A DNA stretch of 60,321 nucleotides from positions 1 through 60,321 of the forward strand of contig NZ_PSZE01000038.1 of the NCBI RefSeq assembly GCF_002933465.1, read 5' to 3'. Made by a program: the position numbers and the translations under genes. The DNA comes from Nocardia nova. GTDB lineage: Bacteria; Actinomycetota; Actinomycetes; Mycobacteriales; Mycobacteriaceae. Position 1 is the stretch's first letter; each line of letters starts with the position of its first letter. The notes under the pieces are model-generated. The model did not search any database and had not been told where the DNA came from. It saw only the letters and a program-made list of their open reading frames with translations. Below are positions 1 through 8,278 of this stretch, piece after piece.

Positions 1-85
1 AACACCGCCGACTCCGCAGCGAACCTATGCGAAACTTGCACCCGAAGTGTCCTTCTGAACCGGACCGATCATTGCCTAGACAACA

Positions 86-1792
86 GTGATCATCCCAGCT
101 CGAAGGGCACTTTCTCATTCACGGCACACCGACAGGGCGCACGCCCGTCGGTGGATCGAGGCTGAGGACATCGCCGATCTGGGAGCCAAGCTCCCCAGTA
201 ACGGTCGAGACGCGGTTCAGGCCGCTGTCGCCAACGACCTACGCTTGATTTCGGATCCTCAGGTCCATTCGGTGGAACTCGACGGGCAACCAGGGGCCGA
301 TGCCGGAGCAATGAGCAAGCTCCCCGAATCGATCCGCCACGACCTCACCAGCAAGCCGGGCGATCTTGCTACCTTCAATGGCCTCAACGCTCTGGGCACG
401 CTGATGTCCAAGGGCGACACCACGATCCAAGGCAGCGACATCAACCGCGCGATGGTCAAACAAGGCTCCGAACTCGTTGCGTTCACAGACGGGCACGCGG
501 CTCTGAAGGACGGCCCCCTTCCCAAAGTTGCCGACAGTTTCCTGAATGACGCAGCCGGCGATCACGCCGCAGTCCACGACGCCATCCTCGCCAATCCGAA
601 CAGCTCCGATCCCGATGCCCGTGCGGCTGCCGATCGCATGAATGTGACGTGCGGTGGCGGCGGCAAGTACTACGGCAGCCAACACGTGATCGACGTACTC
701 CAACACCACTGGTCGCCAGATCAACACGGTGCCGAGAACATGTTCAAATGGATCGGTCAGGACGCCTCCCTGCCCAAGGGAAGTTTCGCGAACAATGAAG
801 CGGGGCAGACCGCGTTCGGACTCGCATCCATCCTCGGAGACTCGAACAACCAGTCGGTATTGAACAGCCCCGATAATCCGCTTGGCGCTAAGAACCCCGC
901 CCTTACCCAGACTCTCGCTAATACAATGGCGCCATATCTGGGAAATTTCGTTGATGTGCATGACTATCCGGGCATGAGTCTGCTGAACAGTGCGCCCGTC
1001 GATTCCACGGGGCAGCTACTGAAATCGCCTTTCCGGGACTCCGCGGATCTGAGCAAGATGTTTGCCGTGCTCGATTCCGACCCCCAGGCCGCACGGACGA
1101 TCAACAGTGCCGGCATGCAATGGCATGATGCTCTTGAATACGCTTCCGGCGTCAACACGGACCACGCCCCGTCATTGCAGGCCAACGCTGGCAACCTGCA
1201 ACAGGCCATGAACGCCGGCCTGACGACGGACATCAATGCTCATGCTGCCGAACGCTCTTACCAAGCCGCTCAGCAATACGCCGATCGAGGAGTCTTTGCC
1301 GACGGGGTCACCAGCGTGGTGCAAACCGCCGCTTCGATCGGTGGTGGCCCTGTAGCTGGTCCCGTAGTCGGAGGTATCGCCGCCTCGGTGGACTCTTACA
1401 TCAAGGCCGACGTTATTCCGAACCCGGCAGATCCCGCTCATCCGCTGGCTGACGACAAGGTGTCTACCGAGCTCGGATCCATCCGAGACTCAATCAATTC
1501 CGATCCGATCCGAGATGAGTACCTGCAGACGCAAGGATATGTGCAGCAGCACCCTGAAGCTGCTCGCTACTTCGATCAACCGGACGGTGGAAACCTCGTG
1601 GCGGACTGGCATAACGTCACAACCGACAACGGACTGAACGAATGGCGCGACGACTACAGCCGGTTCGAGCACGACACCAACCGCCAACTTCCTAATGATG
1701 CATTCCCGGCGCCGCCAGAGGACAGGAACGGGCCGATCACCGAGTCTGATGTTGCACCCCGTGGCAAGCAGAAACCACCGGGTGCGAAATGA
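86..1792 (+). CDS. Large TPR-region-type protein, 5' end doubtful
   Basis: Unknown function. The 568-codon frame opens with GTG at 86, nine bases after an in-frame TAG (77-79). The first ~30 residues are Arg/His-rich and look unlike a natural N-terminus; ATG 311 (MSKLPESIRHDL) is an alternative start, or the gene is 5'-truncated or frameshifted. The middle (SKPGDLATFNGLNALG, NPALTQTLANTMAPYL) resembles, from memory, large actinobacterial proteins annotated as TPR-repeat-region proteins. A Gly/Ala-rich hydrophobic stretch lies near residues 406-436. The last ~75 residues (YLQTQGYVQQHPEAARYF ... LNEWRDDYSRFEHDTNR) recur in the next gene. Its stop overlaps that gene's start as ATGA, so the two are translationally coupled. 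No signal peptide is visible. That it is coding is fairly sure; start and function are not. Confidence 0.7.
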   Translation: MIIPARRALSHSRHTDRAHARRWIEAEDIADLGAKLPSNGRDAVQAAVANDLRLISDPQVHSVELDGQPGADAGAMSKLPESIRHDLTSKPGDLATFNGLNALGTLMSKGDTTIQGSDINRAMVKQGSELVAFTDGHAALKDGPLPKVADSFLNDAAGDHAAVHDAILANPNSSDPDARAAADRMNVTCGGGGKYYGSQHVIDVLQHHWSPDQHGAENMFKWIGQDASLPKGSFANNEAGQTAFGLASILGDSNNQSVLNSPDNPLGAKNPALTQTLANTMAPYLGNFVDVHDYPGMSLLNSAPVDSTGQLLKSPFRDSADLSKMFAVLDSDPQAARTINSAGMQWHDALEYASGVNTDHAPSLQANAGNLQQAMNAGLTTDINAHAAERSYQAAQQYADRGVFADGVTSVVQTAASIGGGPVAGPVVGGIAASVDSYIKADVIPNPADPAHPLADDKVSTELGSIRDSINSDPIRDEYLQTQGYVQQHPEAARYFDQPDGGNLVADWHNVTTDNGLNEWRDDYSRFEHDTNRQLPNDAFPAPPEDRNGPITESDVAPRGKQKPPGAK

Positions 1793-2184
1793 GGCTTGTT
1801 GTCGGAATTCTCATCATTATCGCCCTGCTTGGATGCACCGGTTGCGGCTCGGCCGTTCACCACACCGCCCCTGCAATCACACCGAGCACAAGCGTGCCGG
1901 ATCCGGTACACGAAATGTACCTTCGAGTGCAGGACTACGTTCGACAACACCCGGACTACAGACACTTCTTCGACCCACGGCCCGACGGATACTACCGCGG
2001 CCCCAATATGTTGCGGGACTGGTCTGAAGTCGCGGATGGAAGCGGCGCAACGCTCAATGAATGGCGCGATAACTACAGTAGTTTCGCCGCAGCCGTCAAC
2101 AGGAAATCGGGTCGCGAGGAATTCCCGCCACGGACTGCCGACGGCCCCATCTTCGAAACAATGACACCTACGACTCCGAAGTAG
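1789..2184 (+). CDS. Small lipoprotein, paralogue of the upstream C-terminal domain
   Basis: 131 residues. Short positive N-terminus, hydrophobic core and lipobox ALLGC (Cys16; Cys19 also possible) indicate an acylated, surface-exposed lipoprotein. After a Pro/Thr/Ser linker, the body (YLRVQDYVRQHPDYRHFFD ... LNEWRDNYSSFAAAVNRK) aligns almost without gaps with the last ~75 residues of the preceding protein. The pair therefore holds one domain in two places: attached to a large protein and membrane-anchored on its own. ATG 1789 overlaps the preceding TGA. Function is unknown; the shared domain suggests the two products bind the same partner or compete for it (inference). Confidence 0.8.
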   Translation: MRLVVGILIIIALLGCTGCGSAVHHTAPAITPSTSVPDPVHEMYLRVQDYVRQHPDYRHFFDPRPDGYYRGPNMLRDWSEVADGSGATLNEWRDNYSSFAAAVNRKSGREEFPPRTADGPIFETMTPTTPK

Positions 2185-2491
2185 ACAATGTGGGTCACGC
2201 TACAATGTAGTGGGCATGCGTGGCGCGCGATCAAATCTCAGAATCGCCAAGGACATCGGCGTATTCGGGCGCGAATTTTCTTGATCATCGAACCTCGAGG
2301 CGGTGCCAAATATCCATGGCGGGTTAGTGTTTCGTCGTACGTGGCCGGCGTGCTCCGCCCCGCCCGTTCGGCAGGCTCCGTTGCTGGTCACGCCGACGGC
2401 TCGGTACGGTCGAGGCGAGCTGACGGGGGCAGGAGCCGGTCCGGCCCCGAGAAACCACTCGAGGCACCGGCACCGGCACCGGGAGGACGCT
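2185..2491 (+). other. Gap before decayed lipoprotein gene
   Basis: About 300 bases with no convincing gene. Open frames here are low-complexity and Arg-rich. The only gene-like signal is at the right edge, where GGGAGGA (2481-2487) precedes the ATG of the decayed lipoprotein gene. No clear terminator or promoter was recognised. Confidence 0.4.
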
Positions 2492-2742
2492 ATGCGCAAC
2501 TGGGGGACCATTTCGCGGGGGCCGCGCTGGTGGCTGTTACCGGGGCTGCGGTGCTGGTGGCGGGGTGCGGGTCGAGCGCTGATGGGAATGCGCAGCCGTC
2601 CGGTGGGGCGCCGGCGACCTCGATCGCCGCTGATGTTCCGCAGGGTTTCGATCCTTGTAACGACATTCCGAGCAGCGTGCTGGATTCGCTGGAGTTGGAA
2701 ATGAAGATTCCCGCCGATAACGACGCCGACGGGACTGAGTAG
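2492..2742 (+). pseudogene. Frameshifted, truncated DUF3558-type lipoprotein
   Basis: An actinobacterial DUF3558-like lipoprotein is recognisable in two frames. ATG 2492, with GGGAGGA just upstream, gives MRNWGTISRG. The natural continuation, AALVAVTGAAVLVAGCGSS (hydrophobic core plus lipobox AGC), lies in another frame. The switch falls in a run of five G (2517-2521); six G would restore one frame. After the lipobox comes the family's FDPCNDIPSSVLDSLEL motif. The frame then stops at 2742 just where the family normally continues with a GIKW...C motif, so most of the domain is missing. A sequencing error could explain the poly-G shift but not the early end. Remnant identity is from memory of the family. 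Confidence 0.65.
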
Positions 2743-2785
2743 TCCCCGATGACGAGACCACCCGGGAATAGAGTCAGGTGATTTC

Positions 2786-3342
2786 GTGCCGTGTTCAGTT
2801 GATCCCGCAGGCCACCGGGTGGTGGGTGTGGGTGCGGGTGCGGCCCGTGCGCGCTCTACCGCACCCATTTCGCGCTACCCGCCACGGTCGAACCCGAGAC
2901 CGACCGCATCATCGTCACAGTCGGTGCGGTGGCCGCGATTACGACGCCCGGCGCGCTCGGCGCCCGCGTGAAAGAGACACTGCGGTCTCGCCACATTCCA
3001 CCGGGGCCGGTCGTCCTGCACACCCGTAGCGGGCGTTGGACCTTCCTGTTGAAACCCGATCTGCCTTTCGATGACGTCGACCTGCACGCGGAGATGTATC
3101 GCGCGTCGGTGACCGTTGCCCCTCTCGGTGCGAGCGTCGCCCTTCCCGTGCCGAGTGATGCCCAGGACGGCTACCGCTCATGGTGTGAGCTGCCGGTCGA
3201 CGGCTTCCGGCCGTCGGCCGCGTTACTGCTCGAGATCATCCGCGAATGCACGAAGGCCACATCCGGAGGATGCCGAGATCGTCGGATGCCTGCCGACACA
3301 GCCGACACAACGCGGCCCCCGGGGACAGACAATGAATGGTGA
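2786..3342 (+). pseudogene. Conserved hypothetical with an N-terminal frame change
   Basis: A GTG at 2786 after AGGTG opens PCSVDPAGHRVVGVGAG. The rest of the protein (CALYRTHFALPATVEPETD, then ITTPGALGARVKETL, HTRSGRWTFLLKPDLPFDD, LGASVALPVPSD) is read in a different frame, with the switch in a GGTGCG repeat near 2836. Alternatively only the downstream part from GTG 2929 is translated (137 residues). The sequence looks like a real conserved soluble protein (strong codon bias, well-behaved hydrophobic pattern), but I cannot name its family. Its stop (3340-3342) overlaps a GTG of the next disrupted gene, so the two were once a coupled pair. Confidence 0.45.
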
Positions 3343-3791
3343 ACCTCCGCGACGAGTTCCTGGTGAGCATCTTCGCGATGAGCACCGGGACGGCTCCGCG
3401 ACGCCGTGCGAGTTGCCGCCGGTCGCTGTGGTCGAACGCCTTTCGGACGCGTTGGCCCTATGGGCAACGATGAGAATCGATGCCGTCGGCTATCTGCGCC
3501 GAGACGTTTCCGGTGTACGTCAACCATGGGACGAAGTCCAGATCCGTTCCCTGGCAAAGCGGCTCGGCTACAACCTGCGCAAGACCATCGTCTTCACGCA
3601 CGGTGTGAAAGATGCCGGCGTGCGACTCCGCCGCATTGTGGAGCGCCCACTTCGACAACGCTGCCGTCCCGCCGACGCTGGTCCGGGTCGCGGACGTGAT
3701 CACCGTTGAACCCGAGTACATCTACGCCCGATGGGCGAACGGTCAGCTGCCTGCCGAACTCGGCGGTGACGGTGAAAAAGGTGACGACTAA
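3339..3791 (+). pseudogene. Disrupted conserved hypothetical, two compensating shifts
   Basis: GTG 3339 overlaps the preceding stop (GTGA). The frame begins NLRDEFLVSIFAMSTGTAP, then meaningful sequence moves to a second frame (ELPPVAVVERLSDALALW, VRQPWDEVQIRSLAKRLGYN, KTIVFTHGV), then returns to the first (AHFDNAAVPPTLVRVAD, EPEYIYARWANGQLPAEL) and stops at 3791. Read straight through, the first frame hits a stop near 3471. Together the pieces make one ~150-residue protein, ending 10 bases before xthA. I do not recognise the family. Two separate indels suggest true decay. Confidence 0.5.
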
Positions 3792-3801
3792 TCTCGCTGT
3801 C

Positions 3802-4668
3802 ATGCGGTTGGCCACCTGGAATGTGAATTCGATTCGATCTCGCGTGGATCGGGTTGTGTCGTGGCTGGATCGCGCCGATATCGATGTGCTGGCCATCCAG
3901 GAAACCAAATGCCGCGACGACCAGTTCCCGGCCGAGCGGTTCGAAGAGGCCGGCTACGAGGTCGTGCACACCGGCTTCAGTCAGTGGAACGGGGTGGCGA
4001 TCGCCTCCCGGGTGGGCATCGACGACGTCGAGGTCACCTTCCCGGGCCAGCCCGGATTCGACAAGGACGCCGAGGCCTCGCTGCTCAGCGCGCCGGTGGT
4101 GGAGGCCCGCGCGATCGGCGCCGCCTGCGGTGGCGTCCGGGTGTGGAGTCTGTACGTACCCAACGGGCGCACGCTGACCGATCCGCACTACACCTACAAG
4201 CTGGAATGGCTTGCGGCCCTGCGTGATTCCGGCGTGGCCTGGTTGGGGGCCGACCCGTCGGCGCAGATCGCGCTGTGCGGCGACTGGAATATCGCACCCA
4301 CCGACGACGACGTGTGGTCGCCGGAATTCTTCGCGCACAAGACGCACACCTCGGCGCCGGAGCGGGCCGCGTTCGACGCCGTCGTGGCGGCGGGATTCAC
4401 CGATGTGATGCGCCCGTTCGCCCCCGGTCCGGGTGTCTACACCTACTGGGACTACACCCAGCTGCGCTTTCCGCGCAAGGAGGGGATGCGCATCGATTTC
4501 GTCCTCGCCTCACCCGAGCTGAGCGCCCGCGCCGTCGATGCCGGGGTCGATCGCGAGGAACGAAAAGGTAAGGGCGCCAGCGATCATGCCCCCGTGGTGG
4601 TCGAATTCTCCGACCCGCCGGCGCTCTCGGAGCAGCCGCGGCCGGAGGTCAGCTCTGCCGGGTCTTGA
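3802..4668 (+). CDS. xthA: Exodeoxyribonuclease III
   Basis: Mg2+-dependent AP endonuclease / 3'-5' exonuclease of base excision repair, 288 residues, full length. Family motifs are in place: N-terminal MRLATWNVNSIRSR (Asn7), IQETKC with metal-binding Glu34, CGDWNIAPTDDDV (catalytic Asp and Asn), and C-terminal SDHAPVVVEF with the catalytic His. ATG 3802 is chosen because the family begins with M-(R/K)-(L/I)-A-T-W-N; longer in-frame sequence upstream belongs to the decayed gene. Its 3' end overlaps the convergent membrane-protein gene by 20 bases. The same neighbour pair (Rv0427c/Rv0426c) is remembered from M. tuberculosis. Confidence 0.95.
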   Translation: MRLATWNVNSIRSRVDRVVSWLDRADIDVLAIQETKCRDDQFPAERFEEAGYEVVHTGFSQWNGVAIASRVGIDDVEVTFPGQPGFDKDAEASLLSAPVVEARAIGAACGGVRVWSLYVPNGRTLTDPHYTYKLEWLAALRDSGVAWLGADPSAQIALCGDWNIAPTDDDVWSPEFFAHKTHTSAPERAAFDAVVAAGFTDVMRPFAPGPGVYTYWDYTQLRFPRKEGMRIDFVLASPELSARAVDAGVDREERKGKGASDHAPVVVEFSDPPALSEQPRPEVSSAGS

Positions 4669-5287
4669 TGGCGTCGTGGGAGATGTAGACGTCGTAGCTG
4701 CCGGGCATCGCGATCACCGCATTGCCGTAGGCCGAGCGGATGAACGGTTCGGTGTACCAGCTGTGATCGCGCATATCGGTGAAGAAGTCACCGTCGCCGC
4801 CGCCCAGCATGGTCTGATGCTGGCTCACCGCGGCACCGTCGAGCCGCTGACCGTAGAGCCGGGTCACCTTGTAGCCGGAATGGAAACCGAGCGCGTTGAC
4901 CCACGGCTCCAATTCCACGATATCGGCCTGTAACACCCACAGATCGCCCTCGATCCGATAGGTCCGATGTGTCTCGTCGTGGCGGCCGTCGCCGTAGAGG
5001 GTGAGCTCGATATCGAGGGTATGGTCGCTGCCGGCAACGCTTTTCGCGACGACGTGCGCGGCCTTCACCTCACCGGTCAGCCCTAGGTAGGTCTGCAGCA
5101 GGGTCACCGCCCACAACAGGACGACCGCCGCCAGTAGCACCACCAGCCCGCTCCCGCCGCGCCCGATTTGCCTGCGCCAGCCCGCTTTCCGGGCGCGAAC
5201 GACGGCCGTGACCAGCATCGCGATCGCGACGACGAAGAGCACCGCCAGCAATGCCTGGATCCAGCCGAAGGCCATCGGGAACACCAT
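4649..5287 (-). CDS. Two-TM conserved membrane protein
   Basis: 212 residues, unknown function. Two N-terminal membrane helices (about 8-30 and 45-68, separated by an Arg/Lys-rich loop) are followed by a soluble ~140-residue domain that should face the outside (LDIELTLYGDGRHDETHR, LWVLQADIVELEPWVN, SWYTEPFIRSAYGNAVI). No catalytic motif was recognised. ATG 5287 starts the frame. It is convergent with xthA with a 20-base overlap, as remembered for Rv0426c. The orthologue call rests on position and topology only. Confidence 0.75.
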   Translation of the reverse strand: MVFPMAFGWIQALLAVLFVVAIAMLVTAVVRARKAGWRRQIGRGGSGLVVLLAAVVLLWAVTLLQTYLGLTGEVKAAHVVAKSVAGSDHTLDIELTLYGDGRHDETHRTYRIEGDLWVLQADIVELEPWVNALGFHSGYKVTRLYGQRLDGAAVSQHQTMLGGGDGDFFTDMRDHSWYTEPFIRSAYGNAVIAMPGSYDVYISHDAIKTRQS

Positions 5288-5345
5288 GCCGACAGTTGTA
5301 CCCGCATTCGATTACCACACGCGGGCGAGTCGCATACGAATATGC

Positions 5346-5377
5346 CACGGCCGGCAGGGAATTCCCGGCCGGCCGTG
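5346..5377 (-). terminator. Strong hairpin after fadE5-like gene
   Basis: Near-perfect inverted repeat: arms CACGGCCGGC and GCCGGCCGTG plus an inner GGGAATTCCC palindrome, with a single mismatch. It begins 22 bases past the fadE stop on the minus strand and lacks a T-tract, which is common for actinobacterial terminators. Confidence 0.7.
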
Positions 5378-5398
5378 CGCGTGGTGCGGGCCCTCAGC

Positions 5399-7225
5399 TC
5401 AGAAGGCGCCCTCCTCCAGCCGCATGATGGCGGTGTCGAGGTTCTCCACCACGGCCCGCACACCACTCAGCAGCGGCAGCTGGTTCTTGGCGAACCACGA
5501 TGCGACACCGACCTTCCCGGCGTAGAACAGCCGGTCCTTCTCCGCCGGCTGTCCGGCCAGCGCGGCCTGTGCGACCTGCGCCTGTGCCAGGAGCCGCCAG
5601 CCGATGACGAGATCACCCACGGCGTGCAAGAAGCGCACGGAACCCAGTCCGACCTTGTAGATCTCCTCCGGCGTCTGTGCCGCGGCCACCAGATAGCCGG
5701 TGAGCGCGGTCGCCATCGCCTGCACATCCGCGAGCGCGGCGCCCAGCAGGGTCTTCTCCGCTTTCAAGGTGTCGGGCTCGCTCTCGACGAACTGCTGTAC
5801 CAGTCCGGCGACATGGGCGAGCGCCACGCCCTTGTCGCGAACGATCTTGCGGAAGAAGAAGTCCTGCGCCTGGATCGCGGTCGTCCCCTCGTACAGCGAG
5901 TCGATCTTCACGTCGCGGATGTACTGCTCGATCGGGTAATCCTGCAGATATCCCGATCCACCGAAGGTCTGCAGCGACTCGGTGAGCGTGTCGTACGCCC
6001 GTTCCGAGCCCACCCCCTTGACGATCGGCAGCAGCAGGTCGTTGACCCGCGCCGCGGTATCGGGGTCCGCGCCGAAATTCGCCTGTGCCACATCGTCGTT
6101 CTGATACGACGCGCAATACAGATACAGCGCCCGCAGACCCTCGGCATAGGACTTCTGCAGCGCCAGGCTGCGCCGTACGTCCGGGTGGTGGGTGATGGTG
6201 ACGCGCGGAGCGGTCTTGTCGGCCATCTGGGTCAGATCGGCGCCCTGTACGCGAGATTTCGCGTACTCCAGCGCGTTCAGATATCCGGTGGACAGGGTTC
6301 CCGCCGACAGCACGCCGACCATCATGCGAGCGCTCTCGATGACCTTGAACATCTGGGCGATGCCGTTGTGCACGTCGCCGACCAGATAACCGACCGCGGG
6401 CTTGTCGCCGCCGTAGGTCAGCTCACAGGTGGGCGAGGACTTGAGGCCCATCTTGTGTTCGAGATTGGTCACCAGCACGCCGTTGCGCTCGCTTAATTCC
6501 ATTGTCTGCGAATCGAACAGATACTTCGGCACCATGAACAGCGACAGCCCCTTGGTACCCGGGCCGGCGCCCTCCGGCCGGGCCAGGGTGAGGTGGAAGA
6601 TGTTGTCGGCGGTATCACCGACGTCACCACCGGAGATGAAGCGCTTCACCCCTTCGATGTGCCAGGTCCCGTCGGCCTGCTGGACGGCCTTGGTGCGACC
6701 CATGCCGACATCCGATCCGGCATCGGGTTCGGTGAGGACCATCGTTCCGCCCCAGCGGTTTTCCCAGGCGTGCTCGGCCCACCGCCGCTGTTCCTCGGTG
6801 CCCTCGCGGTACAGCACCTGATGCATGAGCGGGCCCATATTGAAGAAGCTGGCCGAATTGTTCGCTGCGATGATCATTTCCTGGATGGCCCAGATCAGCG
6901 GCGACGGGGCGTCTACCCCGCCCATCTCCGCGGGCATACCCAGCCCGGACCAGCCGGCCTCGTTGACCGCCGCGACCGTCTTGCGCAGCGGGTCCGGCAC
7001 CGTGATCTCGTGCTCGGCCGCGTCGAACGAAACCGGATTGCGATCGGCGTCGACGAACGATTCGGCTACCGGCCCCTCCGCCAACCGCTGCACCTCGGTG
7101 AGCATTCCGCGTGCGGTTTCGGTATCCAGATCGCCGTACGCGCCGGACTCCAGCAGCGCACCGATCCCCAACACCTCGAACAAGTTGAACTCGATATCCC
7201 GAAGGTTCGCCTTGTAGTGTGGCAC
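5399..7225 (-). CDS. fadE5: FadE5-type acyl-CoA dehydrogenase
   Basis: 608-residue flavoprotein that makes the trans-2-enoyl bond in beta-oxidation. It is longer than the usual ~380 residues and matches the ~610-residue FadE5 type, with an extra N-terminal segment (MPHYKANLRDIEFNLFEVLG) and extra C-terminal helices. FAD/substrate motifs are visible (MVLTEPDAGSDVG; GLKSSPTCELTYGG), and the catalytic-base region SLYEGTTAIQAQDFFFRK keeps its Glu. The start is GTG 7225, nine bases after AGGAGG. It is a monocistronic unit followed by a strong hairpin. Substrate range is probably broad, by analogy with FadE5. Confidence 0.88.
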   Translation of the reverse strand: MPHYKANLRDIEFNLFEVLGIGALLESGAYGDLDTETARGMLTEVQRLAEGPVAESFVDADRNPVSFDAAEHEITVPDPLRKTVAAVNEAGWSGLGMPAEMGGVDAPSPLIWAIQEMIIAANNSASFFNMGPLMHQVLYREGTEEQRRWAEHAWENRWGGTMVLTEPDAGSDVGMGRTKAVQQADGTWHIEGVKRFISGGDVGDTADNIFHLTLARPEGAGPGTKGLSLFMVPKYLFDSQTMELSERNGVLVTNLEHKMGLKSSPTCELTYGGDKPAVGYLVGDVHNGIAQMFKVIESARMMVGVLSAGTLSTGYLNALEYAKSRVQGADLTQMADKTAPRVTITHHPDVRRSLALQKSYAEGLRALYLYCASYQNDDVAQANFGADPDTAARVNDLLLPIVKGVGSERAYDTLTESLQTFGGSGYLQDYPIEQYIRDVKIDSLYEGTTAIQAQDFFFRKIVRDKGVALAHVAGLVQQFVESEPDTLKAEKTLLGAALADVQAMATALTGYLVAAAQTPEEIYKVGLGSVRFLHAVGDLVIGWRLLAQAQVAQAALAGQPAEKDRLFYAGKVGVASWFAKNQLPLLSGVRAVVENLDTAIMRLEEGAF

Positions 7226-7527
7226 GCTCAGGGCCTCCTCGCCGTCGTGGGATGTTCTCCGTCGGAGGTTGCCGTACCGGCGTTCACTTACGCAACCGTA
7301 ACCGGCCGAGACTAGAGAATTTGGGGTAACTTAGGCGGGCGGACCAGTCCATTCGTGATTCACTTTCCCCAATCGTGCGCCGCCGCGCGACAAATTTGCT
7401 CGAAATGTGCTCGCATTCGATATCTCGATCGGCATCCCCGATCGGCCGGGCCCGGCCCGCGCAGCTGCCTTCCGCCGGTGCGATGCGATCGGCATAACCG
7501 GCCTCTACCACTGCTATCTTGTTCGCC
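7226..7527. promoter_or_regulatory. Divergent fadE5/tetR promoter region with a dyad
   Basis: 302 bases without a gene between divergent starts. It holds TTACG-CAAC-CGTAA (7288-7301), a perfect 5-bp-arm dyad 63 bases upstream of the fadE5 start. TAGTCT on the minus strand (7309-7314) is a possible -10, so the dyad would lie near the start of transcription. It is a candidate repressor operator, and the adjacent TetR is the obvious candidate ligand-responsive regulator (inference). Confidence 0.4.
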
Positions 7528-8154
7528 ATGGCTTCGGAATCCGCGGTGCGACCGCGTCAACGGGCCCAGCATCTCGGCCCCGAACGCCGTCGCCCGCAGG
7601 TTCTGGATGCGGCGCTGCGCATCGCGGCGGACGAGGGGATCGCGGCCGTCACCATCGCCGCCGTGGCGGAACGCCTGACCGTGACCCGGCCGGTGATCTA
7701 CGCCTGCTTCGCCGATCGCGTCGAACTCATCAACGCCCTCATCCAGCGCGAGGAGGGGCTACTGCTGGCCGGCATCATGGACGCCCTGCCGCCACGCCGG
7801 GTCGAGGCCGACGAAGAGGTCTTCGTCGAGGGCTTCCGCGCCCTGCTGGAGACGGTCTCCAAACGCCCCGACACCTGGAAACTCCTGCACGGCAATCCCG
7901 ATCCGGCGGTGGCGAAATCGTTCGGACGCGGGCGCAGCTTGGCGGTCGAGCGCTGCACCACCCGGTTGCGGCCCACTCTGGAGGCGTGGGGAACCGTGGA
8001 TGCGGAACGCAAACTGCCCGCACTGGTCGAGTTGTGGGTTTCGGCCGGTGAGGGGGCGGTGCGAACACTGGTGACCGAGGGCGACAAGTGGACCCCGCAG
8101 GATCTGGGCGCCTTCGTCGGCGCGGCGGTCTACCGGGCGCTGCGCTCGGCCTGA
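7528..8154 (+). CDS. TetR family regulator
   Basis: 208 residues. The N-terminal helix-turn-helix is typical (RRPQVLDAALRIAADEG, AAVTIAAVAERLTVTRPVIYACF at about 24-66), followed by an all-helical ligand-binding domain of unknown specificity. ATG 7528 was chosen; a TTG nine bases earlier is weaker. It sits between fadE5 (divergent) and hmgA (co-directional, 124 bases away), so it may control either. The palindrome in front of hmgA favours the second. Confidence 0.85.
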   Translation: MASESAVRPRQRAQHLGPERRRPQVLDAALRIAADEGIAAVTIAAVAERLTVTRPVIYACFADRVELINALIQREEGLLLAGIMDALPPRRVEADEEVFVEGFRALLETVSKRPDTWKLLHGNPDPAVAKSFGRGRSLAVERCTTRLRPTLEAWGTVDAERKLPALVELWVSAGEGAVRTLVTEGDKWTPQDLGAFVGAAVYRALRSA

Positions 8155-8228
8155 GAGCTGTCGCGAAACCGCCGCTCGACCGGCATTTCTGCCGATCAAA
8201 GTTCGCACTCTCCGGCAATTGTGCTAGC

Positions 8229-8251
8229 TAAAATGGACATCGGCGTCCATT
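8229..8251 (+). promoter_or_regulatory. Candidate -10 and operator for hmgA
   Basis: TAAAAT (8229-8234) is a good -10. It overlaps a perfect inverted repeat AATGGAC-ATCGGC-GTCCATT (8232-8251) that ends 27 bases before the hmgA start. A repressor bound here would block RNA polymerase directly. No convincing -35 was found. Confidence 0.5.
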
Positions 8252-8278
8252 CGACCAGCGACCCGGCGGGAGAGCGGT

